64,000 bases of DNA from Dastarcus helophoroides. Its lineage: Eukaryota > Arthropoda > Insecta > Coleoptera > Bothrideridae. The notes beneath the pieces were generated by a model. The model was not told the DNA's origin. It ran no database searches and worked only from the letters and a program-made list of their open reading frames with translations. Positions 43,290 through 55,031 of this stretch are shown here, piece after piece. Location of the stretch: NCBI GenBank assembly GCA_028583605.1, contig CM053330.1:18997539-19061538 (forward strand). Reading direction: 5' to 3'. Position numbers and translations under genes: made by a program. Within the stretch, counting starts at the first letter, position 1, and each line of letters begins with the position of its first letter.

Positions 43290-46200
43290 TCAGCGCCTTA
43301 TGGCAAAACTATTGTGCATTAGACTTTTTATTTCTTTTTCATTTCTAAATTCGGCCCTCTCAATTTTTGATGAAGGACTTCCAACTTTCTCCAGCCAGTG
43401 CTTCCTGTAAAATTAGATAAAAAATAGTTACTTCACACATTCAGTCACAACTGCTAATACATCTGGGGTTTCAGGGTAAAACTGCTTAAGTCAAGTTTTT
43501 GAGGAAATAGACTTATGTCACTATTGCATGTTACATTTCACGATTCTGTGGGATCGAAACATTTTAAGTGCTCCGTCTATGAAATAAAGGGAATTTTACA
43601 TACATACCTTATTAAGTTTTTACTATTTATTAAAGTACAAGCAAGTTTTGTTTTGGCAATATCTCAAATATTAAAATTATAACTTAAGCATTTTTACCTT
43701 GTAACCACAGAAATGTATATACAAAAATCTAGGGGTGCGTTTACACTAGACACTTTATGCCGTATATTTCTCTCAGAAATAATAAAAATATATTGTGTCA
43801 ACTATCCTGGGAGGAGCTATCCGAGACTTATTTACACAATTGACATAAATAACTTGACACAATATGTTCTGTATCTTTTATCTCAGAGTACGGAATAAAG
43901 TATCTAGTGTAAACTTGCCTGTACGGAGCGATTAATAAAAAAAAAGGAAATATGCGAAATAGTAGAAGAGCTACTGAATTTTATTCATATTCAAAATGTA
44001 TACATCCTTACTAATATATAAACGCGAAAGTATGTTTGTCTGTTCGTCCACTTCAGTGTTGCCAAATTTCGGTCACTTTTTCGATTTTCTACTCGCGCAT
44101 ATATGGCACGGCTTATTTTCTATGCAAGTAAATGCAGAACTTGGCAATGATGACACGATGGCGGCATCATCTAACGATGATGGTCCAAACTTAATGTAAC
44201 TTTGCAGGTAGGATTCTTTCAGAGGAAATATAATAGCCTGACAGTTTGACAGCGTGATAACGGTTCTCTGCGGTGATAATTTTTCCACATTTTGGTAAAA
44301 CCATATTTGGAAAAAAATCTCCCATATTTTAAAGACGGTAGCACAAATTTTTGTATAAAAAATATAAAGACCTTTTTTGGGTCACCGATTTTTCTTCAAA
44401 GACTTCTACTTTTAACTAATCTCAGTTTGGATGCCACAAAAATTAAAAACCGTTTTATAACCGGAAACCCTACATAAAAAATACAAGAAAACAATTACTA
44501 AACACGTACGTACAGGTTGATTTTAATAAGTCAAGTTCTAAGAGGGTGAAATAGGTTATTATGGAATATTAAAAAAAAATCAAAATTTACTTTTAAAGCT
44601 AAAAATTAAGTTTTCAAAAACAATTTTGGTTTAGTCAGGCGAAATTTTAAAAAGTCGAAATTTAAAAAAAGGACAAAAGTTTAAAAAACGGTAATATTTT
44701 CAAAAAAAAAAGTAAAATTTTTAAAAAGGTTCAGGTTTTCACAACAAAAACGAAATTTTAAACGAAAGAATAGGAGTTTTTTAAATAAAAGTCGAAATTT
44801 AAAGAAAAAGCTGAAATTATAAAAATAAGATTTAAATTTTAAAAGAAAGGGTCAAAATAATGAGAAAAGGTAGAAACTTCTGAAAAATGTTAAAATTAAA
44901 AAAAAATGAAAGTTTCGATGGAATTGAATACTTGAAAATAAGGCAAATTTTTCAAAAAATTCCAAATTTTCAGAATAAATCGAAATTTTAGGGTTGAAAT
45001 CCTCCAAAATATAAAATTTTAAAAAATCGTAAATTTAATTTAATTTAATCAAAACTTTTCTAAAACTGAAACGTGTTAAAATTTTCACCGAAAGTTAAAA
45101 TTTCCAAAAAAAAGTTTAGATTTCCAAAAAATCAAAAAACGTCAAATTTTGACATTCTTCAAAAAAATGGAGTATTTCAAAAAATGACTGAGATGGTTTT
45201 CTAAAGAACACACTAAATTTTTAAAAAGTTAATATTTTTAAAAATAATCTAAAACATCAAAAATAGTAAATTTTAAAAAGATGTCAAACTTTTAAAAAAT
45301 TGAAGGTTTTAAAAAGCTTTTTAAAAAATTAAATATTTTTGAGAAGTTAATTTTCTGCAGAAAAGCTAAAATTATCAGAAAAGTCTAAATATTTTTAAAA
45401 AGTCGAAATTTTGCATAGCTGAAATTTGGAAAAAAAACTCGAACATTTTTTTAAAAAAGCTGAAAATTTTAATTGGGAATTTTCAAATAAAAAATTTTTT
45501 ACTTTTCGAAAAAAGTCGAAATTCAAAAAAAAGTTTTGATAAGTCGTATTTTAAATGAAGTCAAAATTATCGAATTATTAAAGGAAAGCCAAAATTATCA
45601 GCAAGCGAAATTTTCCAGAAAAAAAGACAAAATTTTGAGAAGTTATTATTTGGAAAGGTCCAAGTTTTAATTAGTTGAAATTAATTTTAAAAAATGTCAA
45701 AATTTTCAGAAAGGTCGAAATTTTGGAAAAAGGTCGATGTTTTTAAAAAAAGGCATTGTCAAAAATATTCGAATATTTAAAAAAATAAAAACATTCCAAA
45801 TTTTGAAAAATAGTAAGGTAATTCAAAAAAATTTGACATTAAAAAAAAATGTCGCGCTTCAAAAAAATCGAAATTCTCAAATAAGGCGAAAGTTAAAAAA
45901 AATAAAAATAATAAGTTCGCAAAAAGTCGAAATTCTGAAAAATATTTCAAATTTAAGAAATAGACGATATTTTTGAGGATGCAAATGTTCGAAAGTATTT
46001 TATTTATTTATTTTTAATTCAAATTTTGAAAAAAGAGAAATTTTGAAAAAGTCGAAAATTAAAAAAAGTGGGTTTTTTAAAACAGTTTAGTTTTTAAAAC
46101 TTCTACATTTTTAAAAAAGTAACAATTTTCAAAGAGTGGAAGTTTTTAAAAAATATCGAAATTTTCAAAATAAGGCCAAGATTTTAAAATGGCTAAACGT

Positions 46201-49200
46201 TCGAAAACAATTTAAACTTTGAAAATTCGAAATTGTCAAAGAAAAATCAAGATTTTTTTTATTCTAGAAATTCTCGGAAAAATTGAAATTTAAGGTAGGT
46301 CTTAATTTTCCAAAAATATCTAATCCTTGAAAAGTCGAAATTTTCAAAAAAAATCAAGTTTTCAAAAAAGTACAAATTTTCGGAAAAGTGAAAACTTTAA
46401 AAAAATAGAAATTTTAAAAAGTTGAAAATATGAGAAATAGTCGAAAGTCTTAAAAAGAGTTCTTTTGTTAAAAAGTCGAATTTTGCGAAAAAAAAATAAC
46501 TTCAAAAACTCAATATTATCAAAAATGTTCAATGTCAAGTTTTCAAATAAATCTGAAATTTTCGAAAAGTAAATATTTAAAAAAATACATTGAAATTACT
46601 AGAAGTCGAAATTTTTTTTTGAAAATTTCGACGTTTCTGGTAATTTCACTGAAGAAAAATCTCAAAAAATTTGAAATTTCCAAAAAAAAACTTTTTAATA
46701 AAGAGAAAATTCATAAACATTTTTTTAAAGAAGTTGTAATTTTCAAAAGGTCAAAATTTTTAAAAAAGTTTAAATTTTCAAGCTAAAATTTAATTTCGAG
46801 GGAAAGTTGAAATTTTAGGAATCGACCGAAAAAAGCTTGAAATTGTGAAAAAAGTGGGTATTTTAAAATGTCGAAATTTTCTAAATAAGTCGTCTCTTTC
46901 GAGTGAGACTGATAGCGAAGACCAGCGGTTTTCCGTGAGGTCCCAACGTCCGTTCCAACGTGTACACTCCCAAACTAGTCAGAGTTTAATACGGAGTGCA
47001 CGCATGAATTAATCGGGAAACTAATCAGAAATGTTTGATTGAAACAAACCTATAGTGTTACTTCATTGAGAGAAAAGTCTCCCTTTCAATTTCCTAATAA
47101 TAAGATACCAAAAAATTTGACAGATTATCATTCGTTTCCAAGTTATCAAGATACAAGTCGATAGTTAAAGAAATGCAGGGTGTTAAATGTAAAAAAGAAT
47201 ATACTTTTAATTTTTTTTGTTTATATTTCATTTATTTCTCAATAAATACTAATATCGTACAAGATTTTGAGGTTTTGTTGAGTCGACGAATTCAAATCTG
47301 TTCAGACTTTATACTTCATAGAGGGCGCCACCTACCGTAGACTGAGTTAGTTAAAAACAACATAAGTTTTTTTTATACTTTCAGATATAACATTTGTGGT
47401 ATCAAATTTTAATTTTCAAACATTTTCTACAGAAAAAGGTACATTTTATGAAAAGTCATCGTGCATCATTTTCGAGATGTTTAGATTTGAAATTTCCAGA
47501 TACCTGCAGCATTATTTAGTTATTTAGCTATATGATTTACTATTATCTTTACTACAGAATAACTTCTTCTTGTAAGATAGGGCTTCGCCCTAATTTTTTG
47601 TACGGAGGTACGGAACTATTCTTATCCAGATTGTTGGATGGATGGTAATCACATGTAGTGGCGGCTTGAAGTCTTGATTTCAACCTGATGGATTTTTGTT
47701 TTTCAAATTTCATGGAATTAGTTCTTTTGATACCGAAAATGATATACTTGAAGGTATAAAAAAATTCAAGATTCCTAAATTTTGAAAGGATATTAGCATT
47801 TATTAAAAAATAAATAGAAAAAAACGAAACCTAGTATCTCTCTTGAACTATCAACTTTTGGACTAAAATAAGTTTAGCGAAATCGCAACATTTTTACCTC
47901 TCGGTAATTCCAAGACAAAGGCAACCGCGTGCTGTTTTAAGAACATACATAGATATTTATATAACTTTTATATAATTTCATTTTGATACCCTAAACCATC
48001 AAAATGCACTGAAATGACTATGTTAACATAATATTTTTTATGATTTTCACCCATATTACTGTGGAAAAAATGTTCAAAATTTAGGTAGATAAGGTGATTT
48101 GTAACACCGAAACAGGTTTCTTTTTCCTGTATAAAAATATCTAAACACAATTGAGGCGTTTTGTGCAAAAGTGGCCCAAGTGAATTCACGGAATTACAGT
48201 GAAAATCAACAAAGAAAAGTCTTAATTTGTAATACATAAAGCAAATATGAAATACTGCTGCCATTTGCTAAGTAGTAAAAGCATTGAATATGAGTTTGCA
48301 TTGCACTGCTAACGGTTGCACTTACAGATATCAATGTTCTGAGTAAAATAAACTGAAATTCAGAAAATATCTAAGTATGTTGGTTAGGCCCCTTTTGCAC
48401 TAAACGCCTCAATTATAAGTCAACATTTTATGGCTACCACGTAGTTACATTAATGAATTTCTAATTTACATTAAGAAAAAACTGATTATCTAGGAAAATT
48501 TGTCTACAAATATGAACGAAATCCAAAAAAACCGTACACTTAATGTGAGGTCCGTCTGCTTTTAGTTCTATAACTTTATACTCATAATGAACATAATTAA
48601 ATAGTGTTAGTATCTTAAAAAAGATACAAATACAGAAGCTGATGAATTATTGAAATAAATGATTTCTATAATAAATTAATGGGAAATTGACGCCTCAAAG
48701 TGTAACGTCTAATATTTTTGATGACAAAAAAAACATCTCAAAATATTTTTGACGTTTAAAAAAAAAAGACATCTGCATTCTTTGGGCCAGTTATAACATT
48801 CATGGTTCAGAACACTAGTCACCTCCTGTAGTTAGGCTTGCTGTATTGTTATAGAACTGAACAATTTAATATTTTCCTAACAAGATCAATTTAACAAATG
48901 TTAGATAATTTTTTTCACAGCCCAGTTTTTGGAAAAATATTTCATCTCTTTAAACAAGTAAAAAACATTAACAAATTTTTGAACAAAAAGTCACATCATA
49001 AAGTCAACAGTTTTCATTTGAAGGTTATAGGCAAAGAAGAAGACGATAAGTCATTTTTTTCCAAAAATAAGTTACCTGCAACATCACCTAGCCAATGATG
49101 TAAAGATGACATGCTAAAAATACATCAAATTAGGAGTTATAACATATTTCCGTTTTCCTGCAATAAAGAAATCATAGAGGATCTACATCTTAAGAATGTT

Positions 49201-49874
49201 TAACTCAAAACTACTTATTCTGACCTATCGTCTTCGCTGTCTGTACCCTTCAGTTATTTCAACAATTTAAACATTATTTGAAAAATTAGACCCCAAAGGT
49301 CTGTAATGTTCATTGTGCTCATCTAAAAATAATAGGAATAAAATTAATTAAAATCATCTAAAATCTTGAATAGAAGCAGACAAACTATATGAAAGGTTTG
49401 TTTACTAAACCTAAGTTTACATTGACACGTAGAGTGACAAGCTAAAATGGTAATATTTATATGCATTGAAAATTCTTACATTTCTTGCACTTTTTTCATT
49501 TCCCCTTGGAGTTCACCAACTACAGTGCCATATTCGGAGTTCATGCACCATCCAACTAGGCCCAACTTTGTGGCCTCCCTTTGTGTATACTAACAAAGGT
49601 GTCATCTTTAGAACTTCATATTATTAGATACTGTAAACCTTACCTTTCTAAAAAAGACTCCTAAAAATAATGTGTTGTGTAGATGGTGCAAAATATAATT
49701 AAAATAATACTTACCTTGTACAATTCCGTGAATTTCAAATTCTACAGAAACGACTCTTTTGTTAGCCATATCTGCACCAAAAATTACAATTACAGCAGCT
49801 ACAAAAATTATAAAGCCCAAAAGGACTTGATTTATTGTAGTGACAATTGATAAATATAACAAATGTCCTGACAT
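43290..49874 (-). CDS. Acyp: Acylphosphatase, four coding exons
   Basis: Acylphosphatase hydrolyses the carboxyl-phosphate bond of acyl phosphates in the cytosol. Exons on the minus strand: 49874-49715, 49660-49644, 49589-49480 and 43404-43290 (stop TGA). All junctions are GT/AG and the phases agree. The assembled protein is 133 residues from the first ATG, or 98 from the in-frame ATG at 49769, which is the usual family length. Exon 1 ends in VEFEIHGIVQ; exon 2 adds GVFFRK with the catalytic Arg; exon 3 gives YTQREATKLGLVGWCMNSEY (the family's catalytic Asn) and GTVVGELQG. Exon 4 gives KHWLEKVGSPSSKIERAEF and ends NSFAIRR. The 35-residue extension before the second Met contains a hydrophobic segment (residues 17-32). 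The second ATG has the better context (G at -3 and +4), so the cytosolic form is the likely main product. Introns 1 and 2 are both 54 nt; intron 3 is 6075 nt and repeat-filled. Confidence 0.92.
43733..43920. mobile_element. MITE, family D copy 2 (about 188 bp)
   Basis: Begins GGTGCGTTTACACTAGACAC at about 43734 and ends with CGGAATAAAGTATCTAGTG and TAAACTTGCC. It is the same family as 29527-29734 and sits in intron 3 of the acylphosphatase gene. The plus frame 43713-43898 is a by-product. Confidence 0.65.
43921..44555. other. Intronic sequence with a short GC-richer patch
   Basis: The patch at 44040-44290 carries short open frames on both strands without a domain. It could be an old repeat. 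Confidence 0.25.
44560..46890 (-). repeat. 2.3-kb A-rich degenerate array in the acylphosphatase intron
   Basis: Irregular units of the type GTCGAAATTTTCAAAAAAG over about 2.3 kb, the longest such array in the window. The motif TCGAAAT recurs tens of times at variable spacing. It ends abruptly at about 46890, where GC-richer sequence begins (TCTTTCGAGTGAGACTGAT). Frames at 45737-45976 and 46532-46786 are Lys/Phe/Ile-rich artefacts. Confidence 0.75.
46891..47960. other. Intronic sequence with fragments of known repeat ends
   Basis: A CAGGGTGTTAAATGTAAAAA fragment at about 47176 resembles the repeat beginning at 63471. TAGTGGCGGCTTGAAG at about 47656 resembles a hAT end. Neither has a partner. 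No gene was recognised. Confidence 0.3.
49644..49660 (-). other. Acyp: 17-nt coding micro-exon of the acylphosphatase gene
   Basis: Bounded by TTATTTTTAG upstream and GTAAGG downstream. It supplies two bases of a Gly codon plus VFFRK, and includes the catalytic Arg of the VQGVxFR motif. Skipping it would shift the frame, since 17 is not a multiple of three. Confidence 0.88.
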
Positions 49875-50740
49875 TGATGGTTGCCTAAGCTACCGTAACT
49901 GTTGTTATGCATGTTTTGTTTATATCTGCGCTTCCAAAACTGTTGCAATCAGTCTCTGGTTGCAAGGTAGAGAGGTTTATTGAATCGTTGATTGAATTCA
50001 GTCAACCATTGAATATACAGGATGATTCATTAGGTCCATAAAGCTCTTTTTCTTTTCGATATCTTTCAAGAATCTTTTTGTTACAAACAGAATTACGAAT
50101 TCACAATTTGAACCTTATCTAGAAAGTTTCTGATTGCCTCCAGTCCACGGATTATAGAAGTAGAATAGTGCACGAAAGTAGAAAGCGGTGTCGAAAAAGC
50201 GTCTAAACAGTAGTTAGTACTCTCGCCTCGCGTGATATTAGGAGTAATGGATTTCTACTACCAATGAGGAACCAAGTAAATGAATATGGGTATTAAACCG
50301 CTGTTGAGGGAGAGAGAAAAGAAATAGTCGGAACTACTCCACTTTCTAGACGCATTTCGGTCAAATTTTTATACAAGGCCAATATAGGGCGTGCACTATC
50401 CTTATTCTACAATCAGTGCTCCAGTCCCTAATATCAAGATCATGAGTATAAGCAGGATTTGGTTCAGGAATGGGAACAATCATTTTCAAAAGTTGATGGA
50501 AAAAAAAGAAAAGTAGAAAACCTTCCGGCTAAGTATATTTATATTTTCAGTTAACCACATGAACTGGGCGATCGAATTTCCAAATTAATTTGATATTTAG
50601 AAATAGAGCCGAACTTTAGAAAACTGAATCTAAAATAAAAACCGAGTTTTTCGAAAAATGTCGAAATTTTGAAAAAAAAATTCGAAATTTTCAGAAGTCG
50701 AATTTTGTAAAAAAAATTTAAGCCACAAAAATATTTCTCT
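49875..50740. other. Upstream region of the acylphosphatase gene
   Basis: An in-frame TAG lies 18 nt before the ATG at 49874, so the coding region does not extend further in this exon. The promoter is presumably within the next few hundred bases but has no recognisable motif. At 50018 a TA|CAGGATGATTCATTAGG-type repeat end is visible. A short A-rich array patch covers 50570-50720. Confidence 0.35.
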
Positions 50741-50744
50741 CATA

Positions 50745-51110
50745 ATTTTTAATACTGTTGGGCGGTTATGAGAGATATAATCGAAATATTTCGATTATGG
50801 CCGTAAAATCGATCATTCGATGATTGTAAATGAGAAATGAATGATGTTTCATATTTCAAATATTCCATTCAATAATGCGACACCACTGCGTACTTTCTAC
50901 CGAACGACTGAGAGAGCATTAGGAATGCAAATGATCGTTCGATGTTTTGAAAACATCGATATATTGTTTGTTAACATCGATGTTTCAACATCTATGGTAA
51001 AAATAAAAAATATCGATGCATCGTTCAGTTTACAAACGATGTTTGAAAAATCGATATATCGTATCGCGATAGAATTAGCCCCATCTGCTGCATAGAATAA
51101 ATATTGATGG
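50745..51110. mobile_element. Repeat rich in TATCGAT and ATCGATG palindromes, hAT-like
   Basis: Both ends of this stretch carry short self-complementary words: ATAATCGAAATATTTCGATTAT near 50778, and AAATCGATATATCGTATCGCG near 51048, preceded by AAAACATCGATATATTG and AACATCGATGTTTC. Such TATCGAT-rich subterminal regions are common in hAT-type non-autonomous elements. The boundaries are not certain and no target duplication was resolved. Frames on both strands (50841-51127) derive from it. Confidence 0.4.
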
Positions 51111-52670
51111 TACAAATGACCACACAATTTTGTAACTAGTCGCTTGACAGCAGCAGTGTATATTTAACAAATGGATACTGAATTTATATGCTGCAGGTAT
51201 ACAAACAATACAATTATCTGACAAATTTGAAAGAAAAATGAGAATTTTTAGAAAAGCAATAATTTGAAAACTAGAAACTATAAATTAAATTTTCACAATT
51301 ATTTACTATTTATTTAATATTTTAAAGAATATTCTTACTATCAAGATTTCCAGTTTGAACTTCTTTTCAGTTCGTTTAAGATAACTTTCTTTACATATAT
51401 TTACTTTTTTCGAACTTTTAATTTTGTTAATTGCGTATTTTAATTGAACACCTATGGAAAAAAATCGAAATTTTTATAAAAAAGGTAAACATTTTTAGAA
51501 ATAGACCAATTTTCAAGTCAAAAATAAAAATTTTCAAATTAAAACCTAAATAGAATTCTCAAAATTTCGAATCTAATTTCCAAATTTGGAATATTTGAAA
51601 AGCAGTCAATTTTTGAATAAATAAATCTTCATACCTACTACCAGAAATTAGAAATTTTTATGAAAATTTCTTGTTTAAATTTAAAAGTTGCATACTTTTT
51701 GATTCCAAATTTTCTTAGAAATCTCGAATCTTTCCTGAAATTTTGTGTTAAATCAAATTTTATTTTTAAAAATTTTAGTTTTTTGCCGAATTGTTTCCTC
51801 CAAATCCGGACTTTAATCTTAAAGTTTTATCAACAATTTGAATTTTTTTTAATAAATATTGAAGAGTAAAGTGGAAATTTTTACAACTTTGAGGTTAACT
51901 TTTAAATGTTAAAGTTTTTTCCCGTGTGTGTCTATAATTTCAAAATGTCTGCTTTGTTCGATAACGTCACTGATATGCGAACCGATAAGAGTTCATTTAA
52001 TGTGAAGTGGCAAAAAAAGTAAAAAATTTCAATTATTTCTAAAAGTTTTAAGAGCAACCCCTAGAAAGCTTATATTAGGTGAAAGATAACTAAAATCTAC
52101 ATAAGATATCTCCCGCAATGCCTACATCAGATGAAAGATAATTTAAATCTGCATTAGATAGGTTCAAAAAATATAGGGTGTTCCATTTGAGATAACAAAG
52201 TTAGCGCTGTTTGAATATACCAAAATATGCAGACCTGAATTCAACACTCGCTATAAAGTTTTTGGACTCATGAAAGTTGTGCAAGGTAGCTTCGTATATG
52301 TCCTACTCACATGACAAATATGAAATAAATATCTAGTTTCTGCAAAAATATACGAAGAATTTCGTGGAACCTTGCATCTGTAAAATTTTTTATAAAAATC
52401 CAATTATCCTAAAAACTATAAATTTTAGGAACAATGTTTGTTATTCAAAGTGACCTTAAAATATTAAATTAAATCTAAAAATGCAAAAATATATAGGGTG
52501 TCATTTAAAATAACGAAGTTGGTGTCAACTTTCGGTATAACCGGAAATACTACAACTTTGCAAATATTTTAGTTGTGTTGGTTCTATCGTCTTTGCTAGT
52601 TGCCAAATTTTTAAATGTTTTAGATGAGTACTTTGCAAGGTATCGATCGCGGCGATTCCCGGTGACCCCC
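51111..52670. other. AT-rich sequence with array patches and GGGTGT-type repeat pieces
   Basis: A loose array patch lies at 51380-51890. Around 52170 and 52495, ATATAGGGTGTTCCATTTGA and ATATAGGGTGTCATTTAAAA occur in direct orientation about 325 bases apart, each followed by a related AACAAAGTT(A/G)GCG or AACGAAGTTGGTG. This suggests two tandem copies of one repeat unit. Confidence 0.4.
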
Positions 52671-52674
52671 TGTA

Positions 52675-54200
52675 TTTTTAAAAATTTCGACTTTTGATAT
52701 TTTTTTCTGTTTTTTAAAATTTCTAGTTTTTCGAAAATTTGGAATTTTTTGAAAGTATCGATTTTCAAAAAATTTTGGATTCTTCTGAAAATATTGAATT
52801 TTCAAATTTTTACTAAGACCCAAAGCTTCGCTTTTTTAAAAGTTGGGCAGTTTCACAAAATCTGCTTTGATTTTTATAAAAAGTTCGAGTTTTTTCAAAA
52901 ATTTGGAATTGTTTTTGAAAATATGGAATTTTTTTTGAAAATTTTAATTTTTTACGAAAATTTCAACATTTATCAAAATTTTAACTTTTAATTTCTTCAA
53001 AATGTTATTTTTTTTCAAAATTGTGGCTTTTTTAATAATTTCGACATTTTTATGATTTCTTTATTCTTTATAATTCCAAAATTTGGAATTTTCTTAACAT
53101 TTCACTTTTTAAAAACTTTCGATTTTTTTTTAAATTTCAATGTTTTTTAAATTGTCGATTATTGTTTTTTAATTCTGACTTTATTTTAAATTTTCTTTTT
53201 TGAAAATTCAGATTGTTTTAAGTCACATTTTTTCAAATTTTCATCTTTTTTTAACATTTTTGGCTATTTATCAAAATTTCGAAACTCCACGTTAAATCCT
53301 TACTTTTCCAAAATTACATTTTTTTAAAAAAATTGGCTTTTTTGAAAATTTCGTTTTTTCATCAAAACATTTTAAATTTTTTTGAAAGGCATCTTTTTCC
53401 AGTTGTCTTCAAAATTTCGACTTTTTTTTAAACATTTCGGTATTTTCAATTCTCAACATTATTTCAAAATTTTGTCCTTTTTGAAATTTTAAATATTTTT
53501 CAAAATTTTGACCCTTTTTGAAAATCTTTACTTTGGTCAAAATTACAATTTATCTTGAAATGAAATTAGTACGACTTCAAAATTTTCGCCTTTTTTTCAA
53601 ATTGGATATTTTAAAATCTCTTTCATAATTTTGTCTAACTTTTTTACTATTTTTTCCAGAATTTAAACATTTTTGAAAATTTTGACTTTTAATAAAAATG
53701 TCGTTATATTTATAAATTTTAACTACTGAAATTTCGGTTCAAAATTCGCCTGTTAAAATTCCGACTTTTTCTGAAATGTCTTGAAACGTTCTGTTTTAAA
53801 AAATTTCGAATTCTTATTTTTTTATTAGTATGACTCCAAAAATGTTTAAAATTTGATATATTCTCAAAAGTTCGCTTTTTTTAAATACCGACCTTTAAAA
53901 GTTTGGCATTCTTATAAAATTTTACCTGACGTTTTAAAAAAAGAGTTTTATAGAAATTTCGACCTTTTTTTAAAAACTTGAATTTTTTATGAAAATTTCA
54001 ACGTTTCAAAATTTAGCCTTTTCCTTTAAATTTACGAAGTTCATCAAAATTTTAAGTTCTTTTTCAAAATTTTGGCTGTTTTAAAAATTTGACATTTTTA
54101 AAATTCGTTTATTTTTCAAAATTCCAAAATTTGTATTAGACCTGATTTTATTTTTATAAATTTTAGTTTTTTTCCTGAAATTTGAGCATTTTTGTCATTT
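52675..54200 (+). repeat. 1.5-kb T-rich degenerate array
   Basis: Irregular TTTTTGAAAATTTCGACTTT-type units over about 1.5 kb, with a smaller patch at 54280-54400. No hAT termini were recognised at its edges. Frames at 52550-52991 are artefacts. Confidence 0.65.
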
Positions 54201-54512
54201 CATAAGAAATAATTAAAGCAACTAGGCGAAGAAAGACCATCAGTCAAAAAAAATTGTTAGCAACTTCGAATTTAAAGGCGAATTGTCAAGTTTTTTTCTT
54301 AGACTTCAATCTCAAAATATCAACTTTTTTAACAAAATTCCAGGAGTAAAGTCAAAATTTCGACTTTAATCTCAAATTTCGACTTTAACCTGGAAATATT
54401 ACATACATATGCTGTCAACATTCATCATGTTGATAACGAAAATTAGGGTGATGGTGACGCTAAATCGTAAATTGACTCCATAACAAAACTCCGCTTAGCA
54501 CATCTAAGGAAA

Positions 54513-54733
54513 TTGAAATACAAATCTTGTTCCTTGAAACCAAGAAAGACTAAAAAACACAACAAATGTTGCTCTAACGGGTTTTGATAGCCAAGCGATC
54601 ATCTGAAAGATTCTGGCTTGGTTATCGAAACGTCTTAGCGCAAACTTTGTTGTGTTTTTTAATCTTTCTTGGATTCAGGGGACCATATTTATATTTCAAT
54701 TTTGAAGATAACCAAGAACCACTCCGTTTCACC
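54513..54733. mobile_element. Inverted dimer of Penelope-like 3' tails (family A)
   Basis: The right arm reads CTTGGTTATCGAAACGTCTT, GTTGTGTTTTTTAATCTTTC and ATTTCAA. The left arm, from TTGAAATACAAATCTTG at 54513, is its reverse complement with scattered differences, around a centre near 54605. The right arm continues with GAAGATAACCAAGAACCAC, as at 4680-4700. It is the same head-to-head organisation as the family-B palindrome at 7671-8195. Confidence 0.65.
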
Positions 54734-55030
54734 AAAAAAAAAACCTAAAGAAGTTTTTACTTCAAAAATTACAAAATTATTTCAAAGTAGAAATGACCAA
54801 CTTTTAAATTAGGATCTACTTTTTTACATAAAAATGTTGAGTTTTATTTTTTCGAATCGAAAAATGTCTGTAAATTTAGATTTTCCTCAAAATGAAGAGT
54901 TATGTTTCAATTATTAAAATTTAACTTCCATAACAGTGGAAAACACATAGGTATAGTATTTTTTTTTCATTTTGAAGGTAAAAGCCAGGAAACAAAACAC
55001 CAAGAAAAAGGACTCTTAGGCCACCTACTT
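54734..55030. other. AT-rich spacer before the Copia relic
   Basis: No LTR, primer-binding site or gene was recognised. A poly(A)-like run lies at 54736-54746. Confidence 0.3.
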
Positions 55031-55031
55031 C

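Larger units (their letters stand above)
43405..49479 (-). other. 6075-bp third intron of the acylphosphatase gene
   Basis: Starts GTAAGA at 49479 and ends TTTTACAG at 43405. It contains MITE 43733-43920, the A-rich array 44560-46890, a CAGGGTG-type fragment near 47175 and a hAT-like TAGTGGCGGCTTGA near 47656. The rest is AT-rich. Frames inside it (for example 47968-48264 minus, 98 codons) have no recognisable domain. Confidence 0.8.

Noticed and set aside
44560..46890. Lys-rich coding region (frames 45737-45976 and 46532-46786)
   Set aside because: Open frames arise from A-rich repeat units; no start context, no domain, and similar frames occur in every array.
47968..48264. 98-codon minus-strand frame inside the third acylphosphatase intron
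   Set aside because: No domain, signal or splice sites that fit; Phe/His/Asn-rich composition is expected of AT-rich DNA. Kept only as a note in the intron entry.
49260..49360. Alternative last exon of acylphosphatase near 49310 (acceptor-like TTATTTTTAG)
   Set aside because: The translation does not give the family's C-terminal region; the exon at 43404-43290 matches it fully and in phase.
54880..55000. 5' LTR or primer-binding site of the Copia element
   Set aside because: No tRNA-complementary stretch or LTR copy was seen; the 5' part seems lost.
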